Assembly: GCF_016908515.1 (NCBI RefSeq)
Contig: NZ_JAFBEA010000002.1
Span: forward strand, 62,001-126,000
DNA: 64,000 nt
Reading direction: 5' to 3'
Source of the DNA: Virgibacillus halotolerans
Lineage (GTDB): Bacteria > Bacillota > Bacilli > Bacillales > Amphibacillaceae
The notes beneath the pieces are model-generated. The model had not been told where the DNA came from, ran no database searches, and saw only the letters and a list, made by a program, of their open reading frames with translations. Shown here one piece after another: positions 1-7,926 of this stretch. Each line of letters opens with the position of its first letter. The first letter of the stretch is position 1. Made by a program: the position numbers and the translations under genes.

Positions 1-269
1 GGAAACTAGGTTTTCCACATGTGAGCCACAATCAACACGGGATATTTGTCAAAATTGCTTTGATAAATACGCCATTAGATGATTATCAGGATGTTAAAAT
101 CGTTATCTTATTAGCTACACCTGATCAGGCAGGTAATGAGGCGGCCCTTATTAGACTATATGAGGAAGTATTAGCGATTACTACGAATAGCTATCTGCTC
201 AATAAGGTGACGAAAGATACGAATTACGCATCGTTTGCGCATATTTTAAATAAAGAAATGAGGAAATAG
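1..269 (+). CDS. PTS EIIA domain (type 2), C-terminal end of a larger protein; 5'-partial
   Basis: The frame is open from the left edge, so the GTG at 21 is internal rather than a start. The visible stretch begins with a Phe-Pro-His-Val motif, which resembles the histidine region of fructose/mannitol-type EIIA domains. It continues with the family's pattern of a hydrophobic strand followed by an ILLATPD-like segment. In bacillar glucitol operons a PRD-containing activator ending in such a domain usually precedes gutM, so this is probably the tail of that regulator (inference from context). A free-standing EIIA protein cannot be excluded because only about 88 residues are visible. The stop lies 3 bases before gutM, which implies one transcript. 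Confidence 0.6.
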   Translation, partial: KLGFPHVSHNQHGIFVKIALINTPLDDYQDVKIVILLATPDQAGNEAALIRLYEEVLAITTNSYLLNKVTKDTNYASFAHILNKEMRK

Positions 270-272
270 CGT

Positions 273-746
273 ATGTTTTTTATTATGCTGATTATTATTT
301 TAGCAGTTGGTTTTGTCGTCCAATACCTATTAGGATTTGTGCAAATTAAACATTTCACAAAGCATTATACTGAACTTCGAGAAAACGGTAGAGTAGCGAT
401 TGGAAGACGTCCAGCTATTATCCGATCAGGGACACTTGTATTGTTTCAATTAAATAATAAGAACGAAATTGAGGAAGCACGCTATATGCAAGGTGTAACC
501 GTGTTCTCTCGATTCAAGCATTTAAAGGGATTGGAAGGAATGAAGATTAATAAGCTTCGAAAAGAAGATATTGCAAGTTACAATAAGTTGCTGACGAGAG
601 CGATTGTCGATGCCCAGCATACTTTTAACGTTGTACAAGCAGGTGGAGAGATTGAAAAGATCCCTTCGCCGATGATGAAAGTTGTGAACAAAGTAAATAA
701 TATGTTTACAAAGAAAGGGGTAAAGAAACATGGACTTCATAGTTAA
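273..746 (+). CDS. gutM: GutM-like glucitol operon activator
   Basis: A 157-residue protein with a single N-terminal membrane segment (about residues 2-22) followed by a soluble basic domain. The motifs GRVAIGRRPAIIRSGT and the ARYMQGVTVFSRF block resemble the GutM family (glucitol operon activator) as I know it. The ATG at 273 sits 9 bases after a GAGGA ribosome site and overlaps almost nothing upstream. The 3' end overlaps srlA by 17 bases, so the two are probably translationally coupled. GutM promotes expression of glucitol genes in enterics; in bacilli its exact mechanism is less clear. The adjacency to srlA, srlE and srlB supports the assignment. Confidence 0.8.
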   Translation: MFFIMLIIILAVGFVVQYLLGFVQIKHFTKHYTELRENGRVAIGRRPAIIRSGTLVLFQLNNKNEIEEARYMQGVTVFSRFKHLKGLEGMKINKLRKEDIASYNKLLTRAIVDAQHTFNVVQAGGEIEKIPSPMMKVVNKVNNMFTKKGVKKHGLHS

Positions 747-1281
747 AATTGCGGAAGGGTTTATTAACCTATTCCAAACAGGAGCAGATACATTTATTGA
801 CTGGATGGGTTCTATTGTCCCATTAGTTCTAATGTTACTTATCGCTATGAATACGCTCATCCAGTTAATTGGAGAAAAACGTATTAATAAAATTGCTCAA
901 AAGTCAGCAGGAAATCCTTTGCTAAGATATATGGTGTTACCATTTTTAGGTTCCTTTATGCTAGCAAACCCAATGGTGCATTCACTAGGTAGATTTATGC
1001 CGGAAAAATATAAACCAAGTTATTTTGCTTCTGCAGCACAATTTGCACATACAAGTAATGGGATTTTCCCCCATATTAACCCGGCAGAGTTGTTTATCTT
1101 CTTGGGTGTTGCAAGCGGAATTCAGCAACTAGGATTACCAATGACAGATTTAGCAATACGTTATTTATTAGTCGGTTTGGTGATGAACTTTATCGGTGGT
1201 TGGGTTACTGACTTTACAACAAGTATTGTAGAAAAACAACAAAAAGTAAAATTAAGTAAAAAAGTTCACATAGATGGGTAG
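730..1281 (+). CDS. srlA: PTS glucitol/sorbitol-specific EIIC subunit
   Basis: A 183-residue integral membrane protein of the glucitol PTS EIIC family. This subunit forms the sugar-translocating channel together with the membrane half of SrlE. Hydrophobic segments are visible near residues 25-45, 60-78 and 130-158. The NPLLRYMVLPFLGSFMLANPM stretch and the HTSNGIFPHINPAELFIF stretch match what I know of SrlA. The ATG at 730 follows AAAGGGG and lies inside the end of gutM. srlE follows 9 bases after the stop. The length is typical for the family and no defect is visible. Confidence 0.9.
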   Translation: MDFIVKIAEGFINLFQTGADTFIDWMGSIVPLVLMLLIAMNTLIQLIGEKRINKIAQKSAGNPLLRYMVLPFLGSFMLANPMVHSLGRFMPEKYKPSYFASAAQFAHTSNGIFPHINPAELFIFLGVASGIQQLGLPMTDLAIRYLLVGLVMNFIGGWVTDFTTSIVEKQQKVKLSKKVHIDG

Positions 1282-1290
1282 GTGTAAGAC

Positions 1291-2319
1291 ATGAGTAAAA
1301 AAGTAGAAATTGTCAAAGGTTCTGGTGGCTTCGGTGGCCCGCTAGTAATCGGGGTTAATGGCAAAAAAGATAAAGTAATGTATGTGACAGGTGGTCATAA
1401 GCCTGACATTGTAGATAAAATTTGCGAAATTACTGGCGCTTCTGCAGTAAATGGATTTGAAACATCGGTACCAGAAGATGAGATCATGGCTGCAGTCATT
1501 GATTGTGGTGGTACATTACGCTGTGGTATTTATCCACAAAAAGGTATCCCGACAATTAATATTATGGCGACAGGAAAAAGCGGTCCATTAAGACAATATA
1601 TTACCGAAGATATCTATGTGTCGAATGTAGATGTAGATCAAGTAAGTGTTGTTGAAGAAGAGGCGGATGCTGAAGATGCAACATTTGCTGCTCAGGAAGT
1701 TTCGCCCGATGAATCAGAAAAAGAAAGCGAGCAACAAGCAACATACTCTAAAGATAAGAAAATTATGGAGACAAGGGCGGCACAAGAGAACAAGAGCTTG
1801 CTTACAAAGATTGGTTTAGGCGCAGGAAAGGTCATTAATACTTTTTATCAAGCTGCACGAGACGCAGTAGAAACCATGTTACACACTGTTATTCCTTTCA
1901 TGGGATTTGTTGCCTTGTTAATCGGTATCATTCAAGGTTCTGGAATTGGTGATTTGTTCGCTAATATTATGTCTCCGTTAGCAGGTAACATCTGGGGACT
2001 TATGCTTATCGGACTTATTTGTTCCTTGCCGTTCTTGAGTCCATTACTCGGACCTGGAGGAGTTATCGGACAAGTACTAGGAACATTAATTGGTGTAGAA
2101 ATTGGAAAAGGGAATATCCCGCCTAATCTAGCATTACCTGCATTATTTGCAATCAACACACAAAACGCTGCTGACTTTATCCCTGTTGGTTTAGGATTAG
2201 CAGAAGCAGAAACAAAAACCATCGAGGTCGGTGTACCGTCCGTCTTGTATTCTAGATTCTTAAATGGTGTACCAAGGGTATTTGTCGCATGGCTGGCAAG
2301 CTTTGGATTATATAAATAA
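1291..2319 (+). CDS. srlE: PTS glucitol/sorbitol-specific EIIBC subunit
   Basis: A 342-residue protein with an N-terminal EIIB domain (about residues 1-125), a charged Glu/Asp-rich linker (about 126-170) and a membrane EIIC half with several helices (about 195-340). The DCGGTLRCGIYP block (C72 and C78) contains the conserved cysteine region that carries phosphate in this family. The membrane half shows the LPFLSPLLGPGGVIGQVLG loop and the NAADFIPVGLGLAEA signature. It takes phosphate from SrlB and passes it to glucitol during uptake. It lies in one transcript with srlA and srlB. Confidence 0.95.
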   Translation: MSKKVEIVKGSGGFGGPLVIGVNGKKDKVMYVTGGHKPDIVDKICEITGASAVNGFETSVPEDEIMAAVIDCGGTLRCGIYPQKGIPTINIMATGKSGPLRQYITEDIYVSNVDVDQVSVVEEEADAEDATFAAQEVSPDESEKESEQQATYSKDKKIMETRAAQENKSLLTKIGLGAGKVINTFYQAARDAVETMLHTVIPFMGFVALLIGIIQGSGIGDLFANIMSPLAGNIWGLMLIGLICSLPFLSPLLGPGGVIGQVLGTLIGVEIGKGNIPPNLALPALFAINTQNAADFIPVGLGLAEAETKTIEVGVPSVLYSRFLNGVPRVFVAWLASFGLYK

Positions 2320-2348
2320 CTTAATGACTAATATAGGAGTGTTCAAAC

Positions 2349-2702
2349 ATGTATCAAACAACAATTAAAAGTATCGGAAATGAAGCGAAAGCATTTGAAG
2401 CAGAAAAAATGATGATTTTATTTGGAGACAATGCACCAACAGAACTAGCAGACTTCTGCTATGTTATTGATTTGGTACTCGTTGATGAAGATATCACAAA
2501 AGAACATACATTGAAATTAGATGATGTTTCTTATCGTATTACAAGTGTTGGTGATGCTGTAAGAAAGAATCTAAATGACTTAGGACATATTACGTTAAAA
2601 TTCGACGGAAGCACTACAGCAGGACAACCCGGTTCTCTTTATTTAGAAGATAAAGAGATTGTTGATGTAAAGCCCGGTAGTAAAATTACGATTGAAAAAT
2701 AA
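2349..2702 (+). CDS. srlB: PTS glucitol/sorbitol-specific EIIA subunit
   Basis: A 117-residue soluble glucitol EIIA protein. The LFGDNAPTELADFCYVIDL block and the SVGDAVRKNLNDLGHITLKFDGS block are family landmarks. As I recall, E. coli SrlB has a histidine-containing CFIHCH motif where this protein has CYVIDL. The only histidines here are H53 and H80, so the phospho-acceptor position is not obvious. I believe some other Firmicutes copies also lack histidine there. The start follows an AGGAG site, and the gene ends just before a strong hairpin terminator, closing the operon. Confidence 0.88.
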   Translation: MYQTTIKSIGNEAKAFEAEKMMILFGDNAPTELADFCYVIDLVLVDEDITKEHTLKLDDVSYRITSVGDAVRKNLNDLGHITLKFDGSTTAGQPGSLYLEDKEIVDVKPGSKITIEK

Positions 2703-2721
2703 TAGATAGTTTGAATATGAG

Positions 2722-2773
2722 AGACCTTCACAGCCAATGCTTAATTGCTTGTGAAGGTCTTGTTTTGGTTTTT
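2722..2773 (+). terminator. Rho-independent terminator after srlB
   Basis: Eleven-base arms AGACCTTCACA and TGTGAAGGTCT enclose a 17-base loop and are followed by TGTTTTGGTTTTTT. It lies 20 bases after the srlB stop and ends the glucitol operon. Confidence 0.85.
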
Positions 2774-2928
2774 TAGATAATTTTTACGAAGCAAAGAAAG
2801 GACCATTTAAATGTGCTGAATATAAAGCATTTCCTAGCAAACTTTGGGAGTATCGCAACCTTACCCTATCTTTCTTTTGATTGTAGTAGTGAAAGAGAGT
2901 AGTTACCCTTTTTTTGAAAAATACAAAA

Positions 2929-2966
2929 TTTACAAAACTATTACCAATATGTTACAATAATTGTAA
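2929..2966 (+). promoter_or_regulatory. Putative promoter overlapped by a 7-1-7 Fur-family-type dyad
   Basis: TTTACA (2929-2934) and TACAAT (2953-2958) are separated by 18 bases and could be a sigma-A promoter for the secreted-protein/sortase pair. A perfect dyad TTACAAT-A-ATTGTAA (2952-2966) covers the -10. Its 7-1-7 layout resembles PerR/Fur/Zur boxes, and it differs from the B. subtilis PerR consensus by one base per half. Binding is an inference. The remaining bases between 2774 and 3054 show nothing else recognisable. Confidence 0.45.
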
Positions 2967-3054
2967 TAGTTACATTAGATAGTAGACTTTGGAATAGTAG
3001 AATTGTCGTGTAACTACTACTTTTTTAAATACATATCTAAAGGAGGGAAACAAA

Positions 3055-3546
3055 ATGAAAGGGACACGTTTAACATTGGCAGTTTTGCTTTCGGTTCTTT
3101 TTATGTTCGGCACAGCTCAATCAGTCTTTGCTGCGGATAATTTGAACTGCAGTGATTTTGACACACAACCAGAAGCTCAAGCACATCTCGATGCCGATCC
3201 AAGTGATCCGGATGGATTAGATCGGGATAATGACGGAATTGCTTGTGAGAACCTACCTCAAGGGGAGGCTGCTTCCAGCAATAACGATGATGCATCTGAA
3301 AATGCCAGCGAATCAGAAGGATCATCTGAGGACGCGGCTACTGATGAATCTACTTCCTCATCAGATGCTACCTCATCTGAAGAAGAAACTACGTCATCCG
3401 ATGATGCTTCAACGTCAGATGAATCAACATCATCGGATGAAGAGGGGGGCGAGCTCCCGGATACAGCAACAGTGTTACCGCTTGGTATCATGGGTGGTTT
3501 AGGAGCTATGGCACTTGGCGCACTTGGTTTGCGTAAGCGTCAATAA
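3055..3546 (+). CDS. Secreted excalibur-domain protein with LPDTA sortase signal
   Basis: A 163-residue protein with a signal peptide (residues 1-26, cleavage after VFA) and a short domain (about 30-65) containing NCSDFDTQPEAQAHLD and DRDNDGIACE. The latter fits the excalibur calcium-binding pattern DxDxDGxxCE. It is followed by a Ser/Asp/Glu-rich low-complexity linker (about 70-140). The C-terminus has LPDTA, a hydrophobic segment and RKRQ, a complete cell-wall sorting signal. A strong AAAGGAGGG site precedes the ATG. The next gene is a class D sortase, so this protein is probably its dedicated substrate. No enzymatic domain is visible; a role in calcium-dependent surface adhesion or scaffolding is only a guess. 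Confidence 0.85.
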   Translation: MKGTRLTLAVLLSVLFMFGTAQSVFAADNLNCSDFDTQPEAQAHLDADPSDPDGLDRDNDGIACENLPQGEAASSNNDDASENASESEGSSEDAATDESTSSSDATSSEEETTSSDDASTSDESTSSDEEGGELPDTATVLPLGIMGGLGAMALGALGLRKRQ

Positions 3547-3606
3547 ACTTTAAGGCAGGCGATTCAATCGTCTGCCTTTCTCAAGTTTTTTTAGGAGGAA
3601 AGTCCA

Positions 3607-4212
3607 ATGATTCGTAAATTATCGCTGCTCTTGTTTGTGAGTGGTTTCATTGTTGTTGCTTACAATGGTTGGAATTATTTTCAGGCGATACAGTCGGTTC
3701 AGGAAATACCAGAGAAGGTAGAATCTGCAGCCGTTGATACAGTTGAAAGGCATATTCCTGAAAAAAGTGAAGAGACAGTCGATCCATTGACCCTTAATTT
3801 TGATATAGAAACCGGCTCAGAGGTAGCAACTCTGGATATTCCCGCTATCGATAAGCGTTTTACAACGTACTGGGGAGCGGATGAGCGTACCCTTGATCAA
3901 GGAGTTGGGGTGTATGTGAGTAAGTGGACGACGGTTCCGAATCGCAAAGGTGGTCATACGGTGCTCTCCGGTCATCGTGACACTGTCTTTACCGGGCTAG
4001 ATGAGCTAGGTCATGGAGATACACTTGAAGTCCATTACGACGGTGAAACATTTGAATATGAAATCAATAAGACATGGATTACCAATGCAGATGATCGGAC
4101 GGTTATTGTCGAAAAAGAGGACCCAACATTGACGCTGACGACATGTTATCCATTTGATTATATCGGGTTTGCACCCGATCGTTATATTGTGGAGGCTACT
4201 TTGATCGAGTAA
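3607..4212 (+). CDS. srtD: Class D sortase
   Basis: A 201-residue sortase with an N-terminal membrane anchor (about residues 5-25) and a catalytic domain. HTVLSGHRDTVF holds the catalytic histidine, TLTTCYPF holds the nucleophilic cysteine, and APDRYIVEA provides the downstream arginine. The combination LSGHRDT and TLTTCYPF is typical of class D sortases such as Bacillus YhcS. It cleaves sorting signals of the LPDTx/LPNTA kind and links proteins to peptidoglycan. The upstream gene ends in LPDTA, forming a two-gene substrate-enzyme pair. The ATG follows TTAGGAGG at good spacing. Confidence 0.92.
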   Translation: MIRKLSLLLFVSGFIVVAYNGWNYFQAIQSVQEIPEKVESAAVDTVERHIPEKSEETVDPLTLNFDIETGSEVATLDIPAIDKRFTTYWGADERTLDQGVGVYVSKWTTVPNRKGGHTVLSGHRDTVFTGLDELGHGDTLEVHYDGETFEYEINKTWITNADDRTVIVEKEDPTLTLTTCYPFDYIGFAPDRYIVEATLIE

Positions 4213-4627
4213 ATGGAGAGATATGAAACCACAACATTAATTGTTTTAAAGAGCTAATTTTATAAAGGTATAGGTATAATCTAATCTACATTCTTTGGGT
4301 TTATAGCATTCATAGCTTCTTTTGTCTATCTAACATATCGCCTTATCAAAAAAACTAAAAAATTGTCATTCAATTAGTTACCTTTCTTTCTTCAGACGGA
4401 ATGCAAATTCATTTACTGATCCAAGTCCCTAATCCAAAAATCCTCCACATTAGTGTGAGGGATTGAAGTTTATCTATTCATTCTTCCAACTTCTTCTATA
4501 ATTACATTCAGAAACTTGGTGACACATAGATATCTATATAATAATAAAATATTTCATCCAATTAAGCATCATTAGGTAAGAATTCAAAAAAGATTAGAGC
4601 TAGAGCAGGTAGAACAATATCTATTAT
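4213..4627. other. Gene-poor stretch with a degenerate membrane-peptide fragment
   Basis: No intact gene is visible. On the + strand, 4285-4377 is open without a start codon and encodes about 30 residues with one hydrophobic segment (FFGFIAFIASFVYLTYR) ending in a lysine-rich tail. This looks like the end of a decayed small membrane protein. The rest is AT-rich, with one hairpin listed separately. Confidence 0.4.
4439..4464. repeat. Hairpin-forming inverted repeat
   Basis: AATCCTCCACA pairs with TGTGAGGGATT around a 4-base loop, with one mismatch and one G-T pair. No T-run follows on either side, so it does not look like a standard terminator. Subterminal hairpins of this size occur in IS200/IS605 elements, but no transposase is recognisable here. 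Confidence 0.35.
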
Positions 4628-4730
4628 TACAGATTTCGCGAAAAGAAAGCCCATTACGGTGCGATGGCACTGTCTTTAGAGATGGGATGAATTTTCGCTT
4701 TTGCGTAGCAAAACATGCTATAGTATAAAT
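4628..4730 (+). other. Three-tier folded element followed by a promoter-like sequence; function unknown
   Basis: The outer arms GCGAAAA (4635-4641) and TTTTCGC (about 4692-4698) enclose a middle helix GCCCAT/ATGGG and an apical hairpin ACGGTGC-GATG-GCACTGT. Just downstream, TTGCGT and TATAGTATAAAT resemble promoter elements. The nested complementarity is unlikely to be chance in an AT-rich spacer. It could be a structured RNA, a cis-regulatory leader, or part of an IS200/IS605 relic. I could not match it to a riboswitch family that I know. Confidence 0.35.
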
Positions 4731-4964
4731 ATAGACAAGCAAAAGTCTCTAAAACATTCTCGTTCGTTGATAATTGAATATTGTTCAAGTTTGGATAACC
4801 CAATTCATGTTATCCGTAAAACAATATATGTCGTGAAGCACCACACGCTAAAACACTTATACGAACTAAAAATGTTGCTCGGTTATAAAGATGAAATACT
4901 AGGAAAGGGTAGGTATAATTTCATCATGTCAAAGTATTATAAGCTTTTCGCCGGGGAACTTTAA
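4701..4964 (+). CDS. Doubtful hypothetical protein
   Basis: An 87-codon open frame whose product is basic and lysine/tyrosine/histidine-rich with no family resemblance that I recognise. No good ribosome site precedes its start, and the start overlaps the promoter-like sequence of the folded element. It may be a decayed fragment or a chance frame. Confidence 0.15.
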   Translation: MRSKTCYSINIDKQKSLKHSRSLIIEYCSSLDNPIHVIRKTIYVVKHHTLKHLYELKMLLGYKDEILGKGRYNFIMSKYYKLFAGEL

Positions 4965-5057
4965 TTTTCATGAGTGGACATGTATAGATTGATATTTATA
5001 AGTGGGAAATAGAATTTATTTAGAACCATACTGGTGTTTGATCATACTATCAATCTA

Positions 5058-5560
5058 CTACTTTTTGGGTGCTCTATAACCTGCGTTAACAGCTTCAGCT
5101 TCCTCAGTGGAACAAAACCATTCAACGATATTTGTGTTCGACTGTAATATGTACTGCCAGGGGTATGGTAAATGCCATTTAGCCTCTTTTAATATCACAT
5201 GCTTCAGATGCTTCGGCAGTATTACTTGAGTTGCTAGTAGGCGTTTCCTCAGATTTGTTATTTGTTGACCTCTTATTATTTTACTACGTTTATTCTCCTA
5301 GCTGTTGTCACTTTCATCCTTTGTGTCTTTTTCTTCATTAATACTTATTGGCTTGTCCTTGTGACTTTCCACCTGTTTTTTTAGCTTTGTTATCTGCCTT
5401 TAAAGAAGTGATTTCCTCGGCCAAGGTTTCCTTTGTATGGATGTGTATTCATCCTGGAATTCTTCGTTTTCTTGCTCAAGCGTTCTCATTTTCTCTTTCG
5501 TATTATCGGCTGTATGTGTTTGCAACCTTGTGACACTTCTTGCAGAAAAGAATAGTCTTT
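5058..5560 (-). pseudogene. Decayed coiled-coil protein with thermonuclease-type C-terminal metal-binding-like domain
   Basis: Reading the minus strand across three frames gives a recognisable order. First is a Glu/Lys-rich coiled coil (TKEKMRTLEQENEEFQDEY, then EEITSLKADNKAK). Next is a Ser/Thr/Asn/Glu linker (STNNKSEETPTSNSSNTAEA) ending in EACDIK. After a frameshift comes a C-terminal piece containing EWFCSTEEAEAVNAGYRAPKK before the stop. That last block closely resembles the EWFC-(T/S)EEEA-xxAGYRAP end found on secreted thermonucleases and related Bacillales surface proteins. At least two frameshifts separate the pieces and no start is evident, so the gene is dead. Confidence 0.65.
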
Positions 5561-5763
5561 AGTAAATTCAAAATTGATGAAAATATTTCACTTTACATGT
5601 TGGAACGTAAGTTCTGTAATTAAGTTACTTGATTATTATTAACCCAACCAGATACTTCATCTAAATCTTTTTAATCTTTTATGCCACCTTTGCAGAATTT
5701 GTATCGATAATAATAGTAGAGATACGATTTTAGAAAAATTTGAGCAAAGGGGAATCATTTGGG

Positions 5764-6321
5764 ATGGAAAAGACAGGCAAGATTACTTTTGAAGAGATAT
5801 TCAAACAAAATGAGCGCAGGATTCATTACTATATTCACAGAATGAATGTGAGAGATCCGCACCGGGAATTTTATCAGGAAGGCATGGTGGCTATGTGGAA
5901 TGCCTACGAAAGCTATCAACCCGATAAAGGACCACTTTCAACTTACTTTAATTATATGATCCGTAATCGTATGATTGATCTCATGCGTAAACATACGAGG
6001 GTACAGGAAAAAGAAGCACTTTGCATACAGGCACACCGAACCGTGCTCGATGAGGGGCACACCTATAGCAAAGGACAAGCATCCTATCCGCTATTAAAAG
6101 GATCAGAAGTGATCTTAAAGGATTCGGAATTCTGGGGGAAAATCAGAGCACAGCTGTCGACTAATCAATGGAAATGGGTGCAGCATTCCATTATTGAAGG
6201 GATGAAACTGAAGGAAATTGCCACACAGGAAGGCGTTTCTGTCGATGCGGTGAAAAGCTGGGGCAGAGAGGCGAGAAGGAAGCTGCGAGATAGAGTGGAG
6301 GAAGAAAGATTACATCTATAA
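5764..6321 (+). CDS. Sigma-70-like RNA polymerase sigma factor (short, alternative)
   Basis: A 185-residue protein with a region-2-like block (about residues 8-82, with EFYQEGMVAMWNAYESYQ and STYFNYMIRNRMIDLMRK) and a C-terminal helix-turn-helix (about 130-180, with LKEIATQEGVSVDAVKSW). This arrangement is that of short sigma factors of the SigH/ComX/ECF type, but no clear anti-sigma gene is adjacent. The ATG at 5764 is preferred over the TTG at 5740 because AAAGGGG lies 11 bases upstream of it. The gene is monocistronic with its own terminator. Its regulon cannot be told from the sequence. Confidence 0.75.
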   Translation: MEKTGKITFEEIFKQNERRIHYYIHRMNVRDPHREFYQEGMVAMWNAYESYQPDKGPLSTYFNYMIRNRMIDLMRKHTRVQEKEALCIQAHRTVLDEGHTYSKGQASYPLLKGSEVILKDSEFWGKIRAQLSTNQWKWVQHSIIEGMKLKEIATQEGVSVDAVKSWGREARRKLRDRVEEERLHL

Positions 6322-6342
6322 CCTGGATGAAACAATAGAAAG

Positions 6343-6392
6343 ACCTGTAGTTATTCGTGAAATGAATATGCTACAGGTTTTTAGGTTTTTAC
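6343..6392 (+). terminator. Terminator after the sigma-factor gene
   Basis: ACCTGTAG and CTACAGGT pair, extended inward by partial TTATTC/GAATAT pairing, and are followed by TTTTTAGGTTTTT. It lies about 20 bases after the stop. Confidence 0.8.
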
Positions 6393-6596
6393 CACGCTAT
6401 TCTCTTATCTATAATTCTTTCTTCAATCATTTCTTCTAAAGGACTGTTAAAGTCGTGACATCGTATTCTAATTGCGATTTCTGGTTGATCCGAATGTAGA
6501 ACTGCATCGGACTAATCCAGGCAGATTCATCAAAATGGATACAAGGCTAAGAAGGGGAGTGGCGGGTCAGACATCCACTCAAAAATAAACAATCGA

Positions 6597-7742
6597 TCAT
6601 CTCAAAAATTCATTCAATACAAGTGCACTTGCGCCGACTACACCGCTATCTTTTCCGATATCAGGTAAAACTAATTGAAAAGAGTCTCTTAATGGAGTCC
6701 AAACAAGGTCGTTAGATAAGTCTCCAAGATCCTCCACTAATATAGGGAATTGTTCAATCATCGGCCCCGCCAATAGAACAGCGCTCGGATTATACATACA
6801 AATAATATTAGAAATAGCTAAACCTAAATAACTTTTCGCCCTACCAATAATCTTAACTGCCCAGTCTTTCCCTTCTTCATATGCCCAGGAAACTTCATCA
6901 ATTGATCGCATTGTCTGTTTTTCAATTTCTGATGAACATAAAAACGTTTGCAAACAACCAAGCCTACCACAATCACACAAGGCTCCATTTGGATCAAGAG
7001 TCATATGTCCAATTTCCCCTAATGTGTTACGTTGTCCCCGAAGTATTTCATTATTTACCATAATCGCACTGCCTACACCACTACCAATATATAAACAGAC
7101 AGCATCACTGTACTCCACCATGCTTCCAAATAAACTTTCAGCAAGTAGTTCAGCCCTAACATGGTTATCTACATAGACATGAAATCCCAATTCTTTTTTT
7201 AGATACTCTTTTATTGGAATGTTGTTCCAACTGAACTGGGGAACAGTTAGAATCTTGCCATCTGGCCAGGAGACTAAACCAGGTATACTAATGCCCACCG
7301 CCAATATTTTTTCAGCATCTGCGACACTCATATCACTAACTAAAGAAGTAATTCCTGTGGCAATCTTATCGAGTACAAATTCTGCAGGTTGTTGTACATC
7401 GAAATTAAAATTCTGCTTTTTTATCACCATGCCATCCAATGTAACATATGCAATTTTTATGGTATTTAAATCGATATCAACGCCTATTATATAGGCACCT
7501 TTGGGATTTATCTCTAAAATAGTTGCCCTTCTCCCAACGTCTCCTTCTCTTTGTCCAACCTCAACAATTAATTTATCTTCAATTAATTGTTTTACGATTT
7601 TCCCAACTGTTGTATTACTAATCATTGTTAAGGAGGCCAGTTGAGATCTCGATATTTGTTTGTGTTTTTGAATTAAATTTAACAATAGGAAATAATGATA
7701 CTCTCTCACGTTTTTTTGATCATACTTTAAATTTACAGTCAA
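6597..7742 (-). CDS. ROK-family transcriptional regulator (XylR/NagC type)
   Basis: A 381-residue protein with an N-terminal winged helix-turn-helix (about residues 18-70, SRSQLASLTMISNTTVGKIVKQL) and a ROK sugar-kinase-like domain. The ROK part shows GVDIDLNTIK near 92, LGEIGHMTLDPNGALCDCGRLGCLQTF (a GH motif plus the CxCGxxGC zinc motif) and the glycine-rich GSGVGSAIMVNNEI. ROK repressors usually sense a sugar or sugar derivative. The start is TTG at 7742 behind GGAGTGG. It diverges from the amidase operon, and several dyads of similar sequence lie in the shared intergenic region, so it probably controls both directions. Confidence 0.88.
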   Translation of the reverse strand: MTVNLKYDQKNVREYHYFLLLNLIQKHKQISRSQLASLTMISNTTVGKIVKQLIEDKLIVEVGQREGDVGRRATILEINPKGAYIIGVDIDLNTIKIAYVTLDGMVIKKQNFNFDVQQPAEFVLDKIATGITSLVSDMSVADAEKILAVGISIPGLVSWPDGKILTVPQFSWNNIPIKEYLKKELGFHVYVDNHVRAELLAESLFGSMVEYSDAVCLYIGSGVGSAIMVNNEILRGQRNTLGEIGHMTLDPNGALCDCGRLGCLQTFLCSSEIEKQTMRSIDEVSWAYEEGKDWAVKIIGRAKSYLGLAISNIICMYNPSAVLLAGPMIEQFPILVEDLGDLSNDLVWTPLRDSFQLVLPDIGKDSGVVGASALVLNEFLR

Positions 7743-7799
7743 TTTACTTCCACTCCAAATCTCCGGATAATTTTATATACATGTGATGAACAAACACCA

Positions 7800-7823
7800 A
7801 TTATTAAATTAAGTTTAACAATA
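7800..7823. promoter_or_regulatory. ROK operator-like site A
   Basis: The core TTAAATTAAGTTTAA is an imperfect dyad sharing the AAGTTTAA half-site with two further sites in this intergenic region. It is closest to the ROK gene and probably serves autoregulation (inference). Confidence 0.45.
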
Positions 7824-7926
7824 ACATTATAACACCATCTAATTTTCACTCAAACCATTAAATGTTTCTGCTTTTCTAAAATAAAGATTGACAATTATCG
7901 AAATAGGTGGTAAATTTTAAAGTATA

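Noticed and set aside
3258-3491. Minus-strand Ser/Asp-rich frame in the secreted-protein gene
   Set aside because: It is the mirror of the Ser/Asp/Glu linker of the real gene; low complexity reads on both strands.
4628-4700. Cyclic-di-GMP-I or other known riboswitch
   Set aside because: The core consensus motifs of the riboswitch classes that I can recall are missing, so it is kept only as an unexplained fold.
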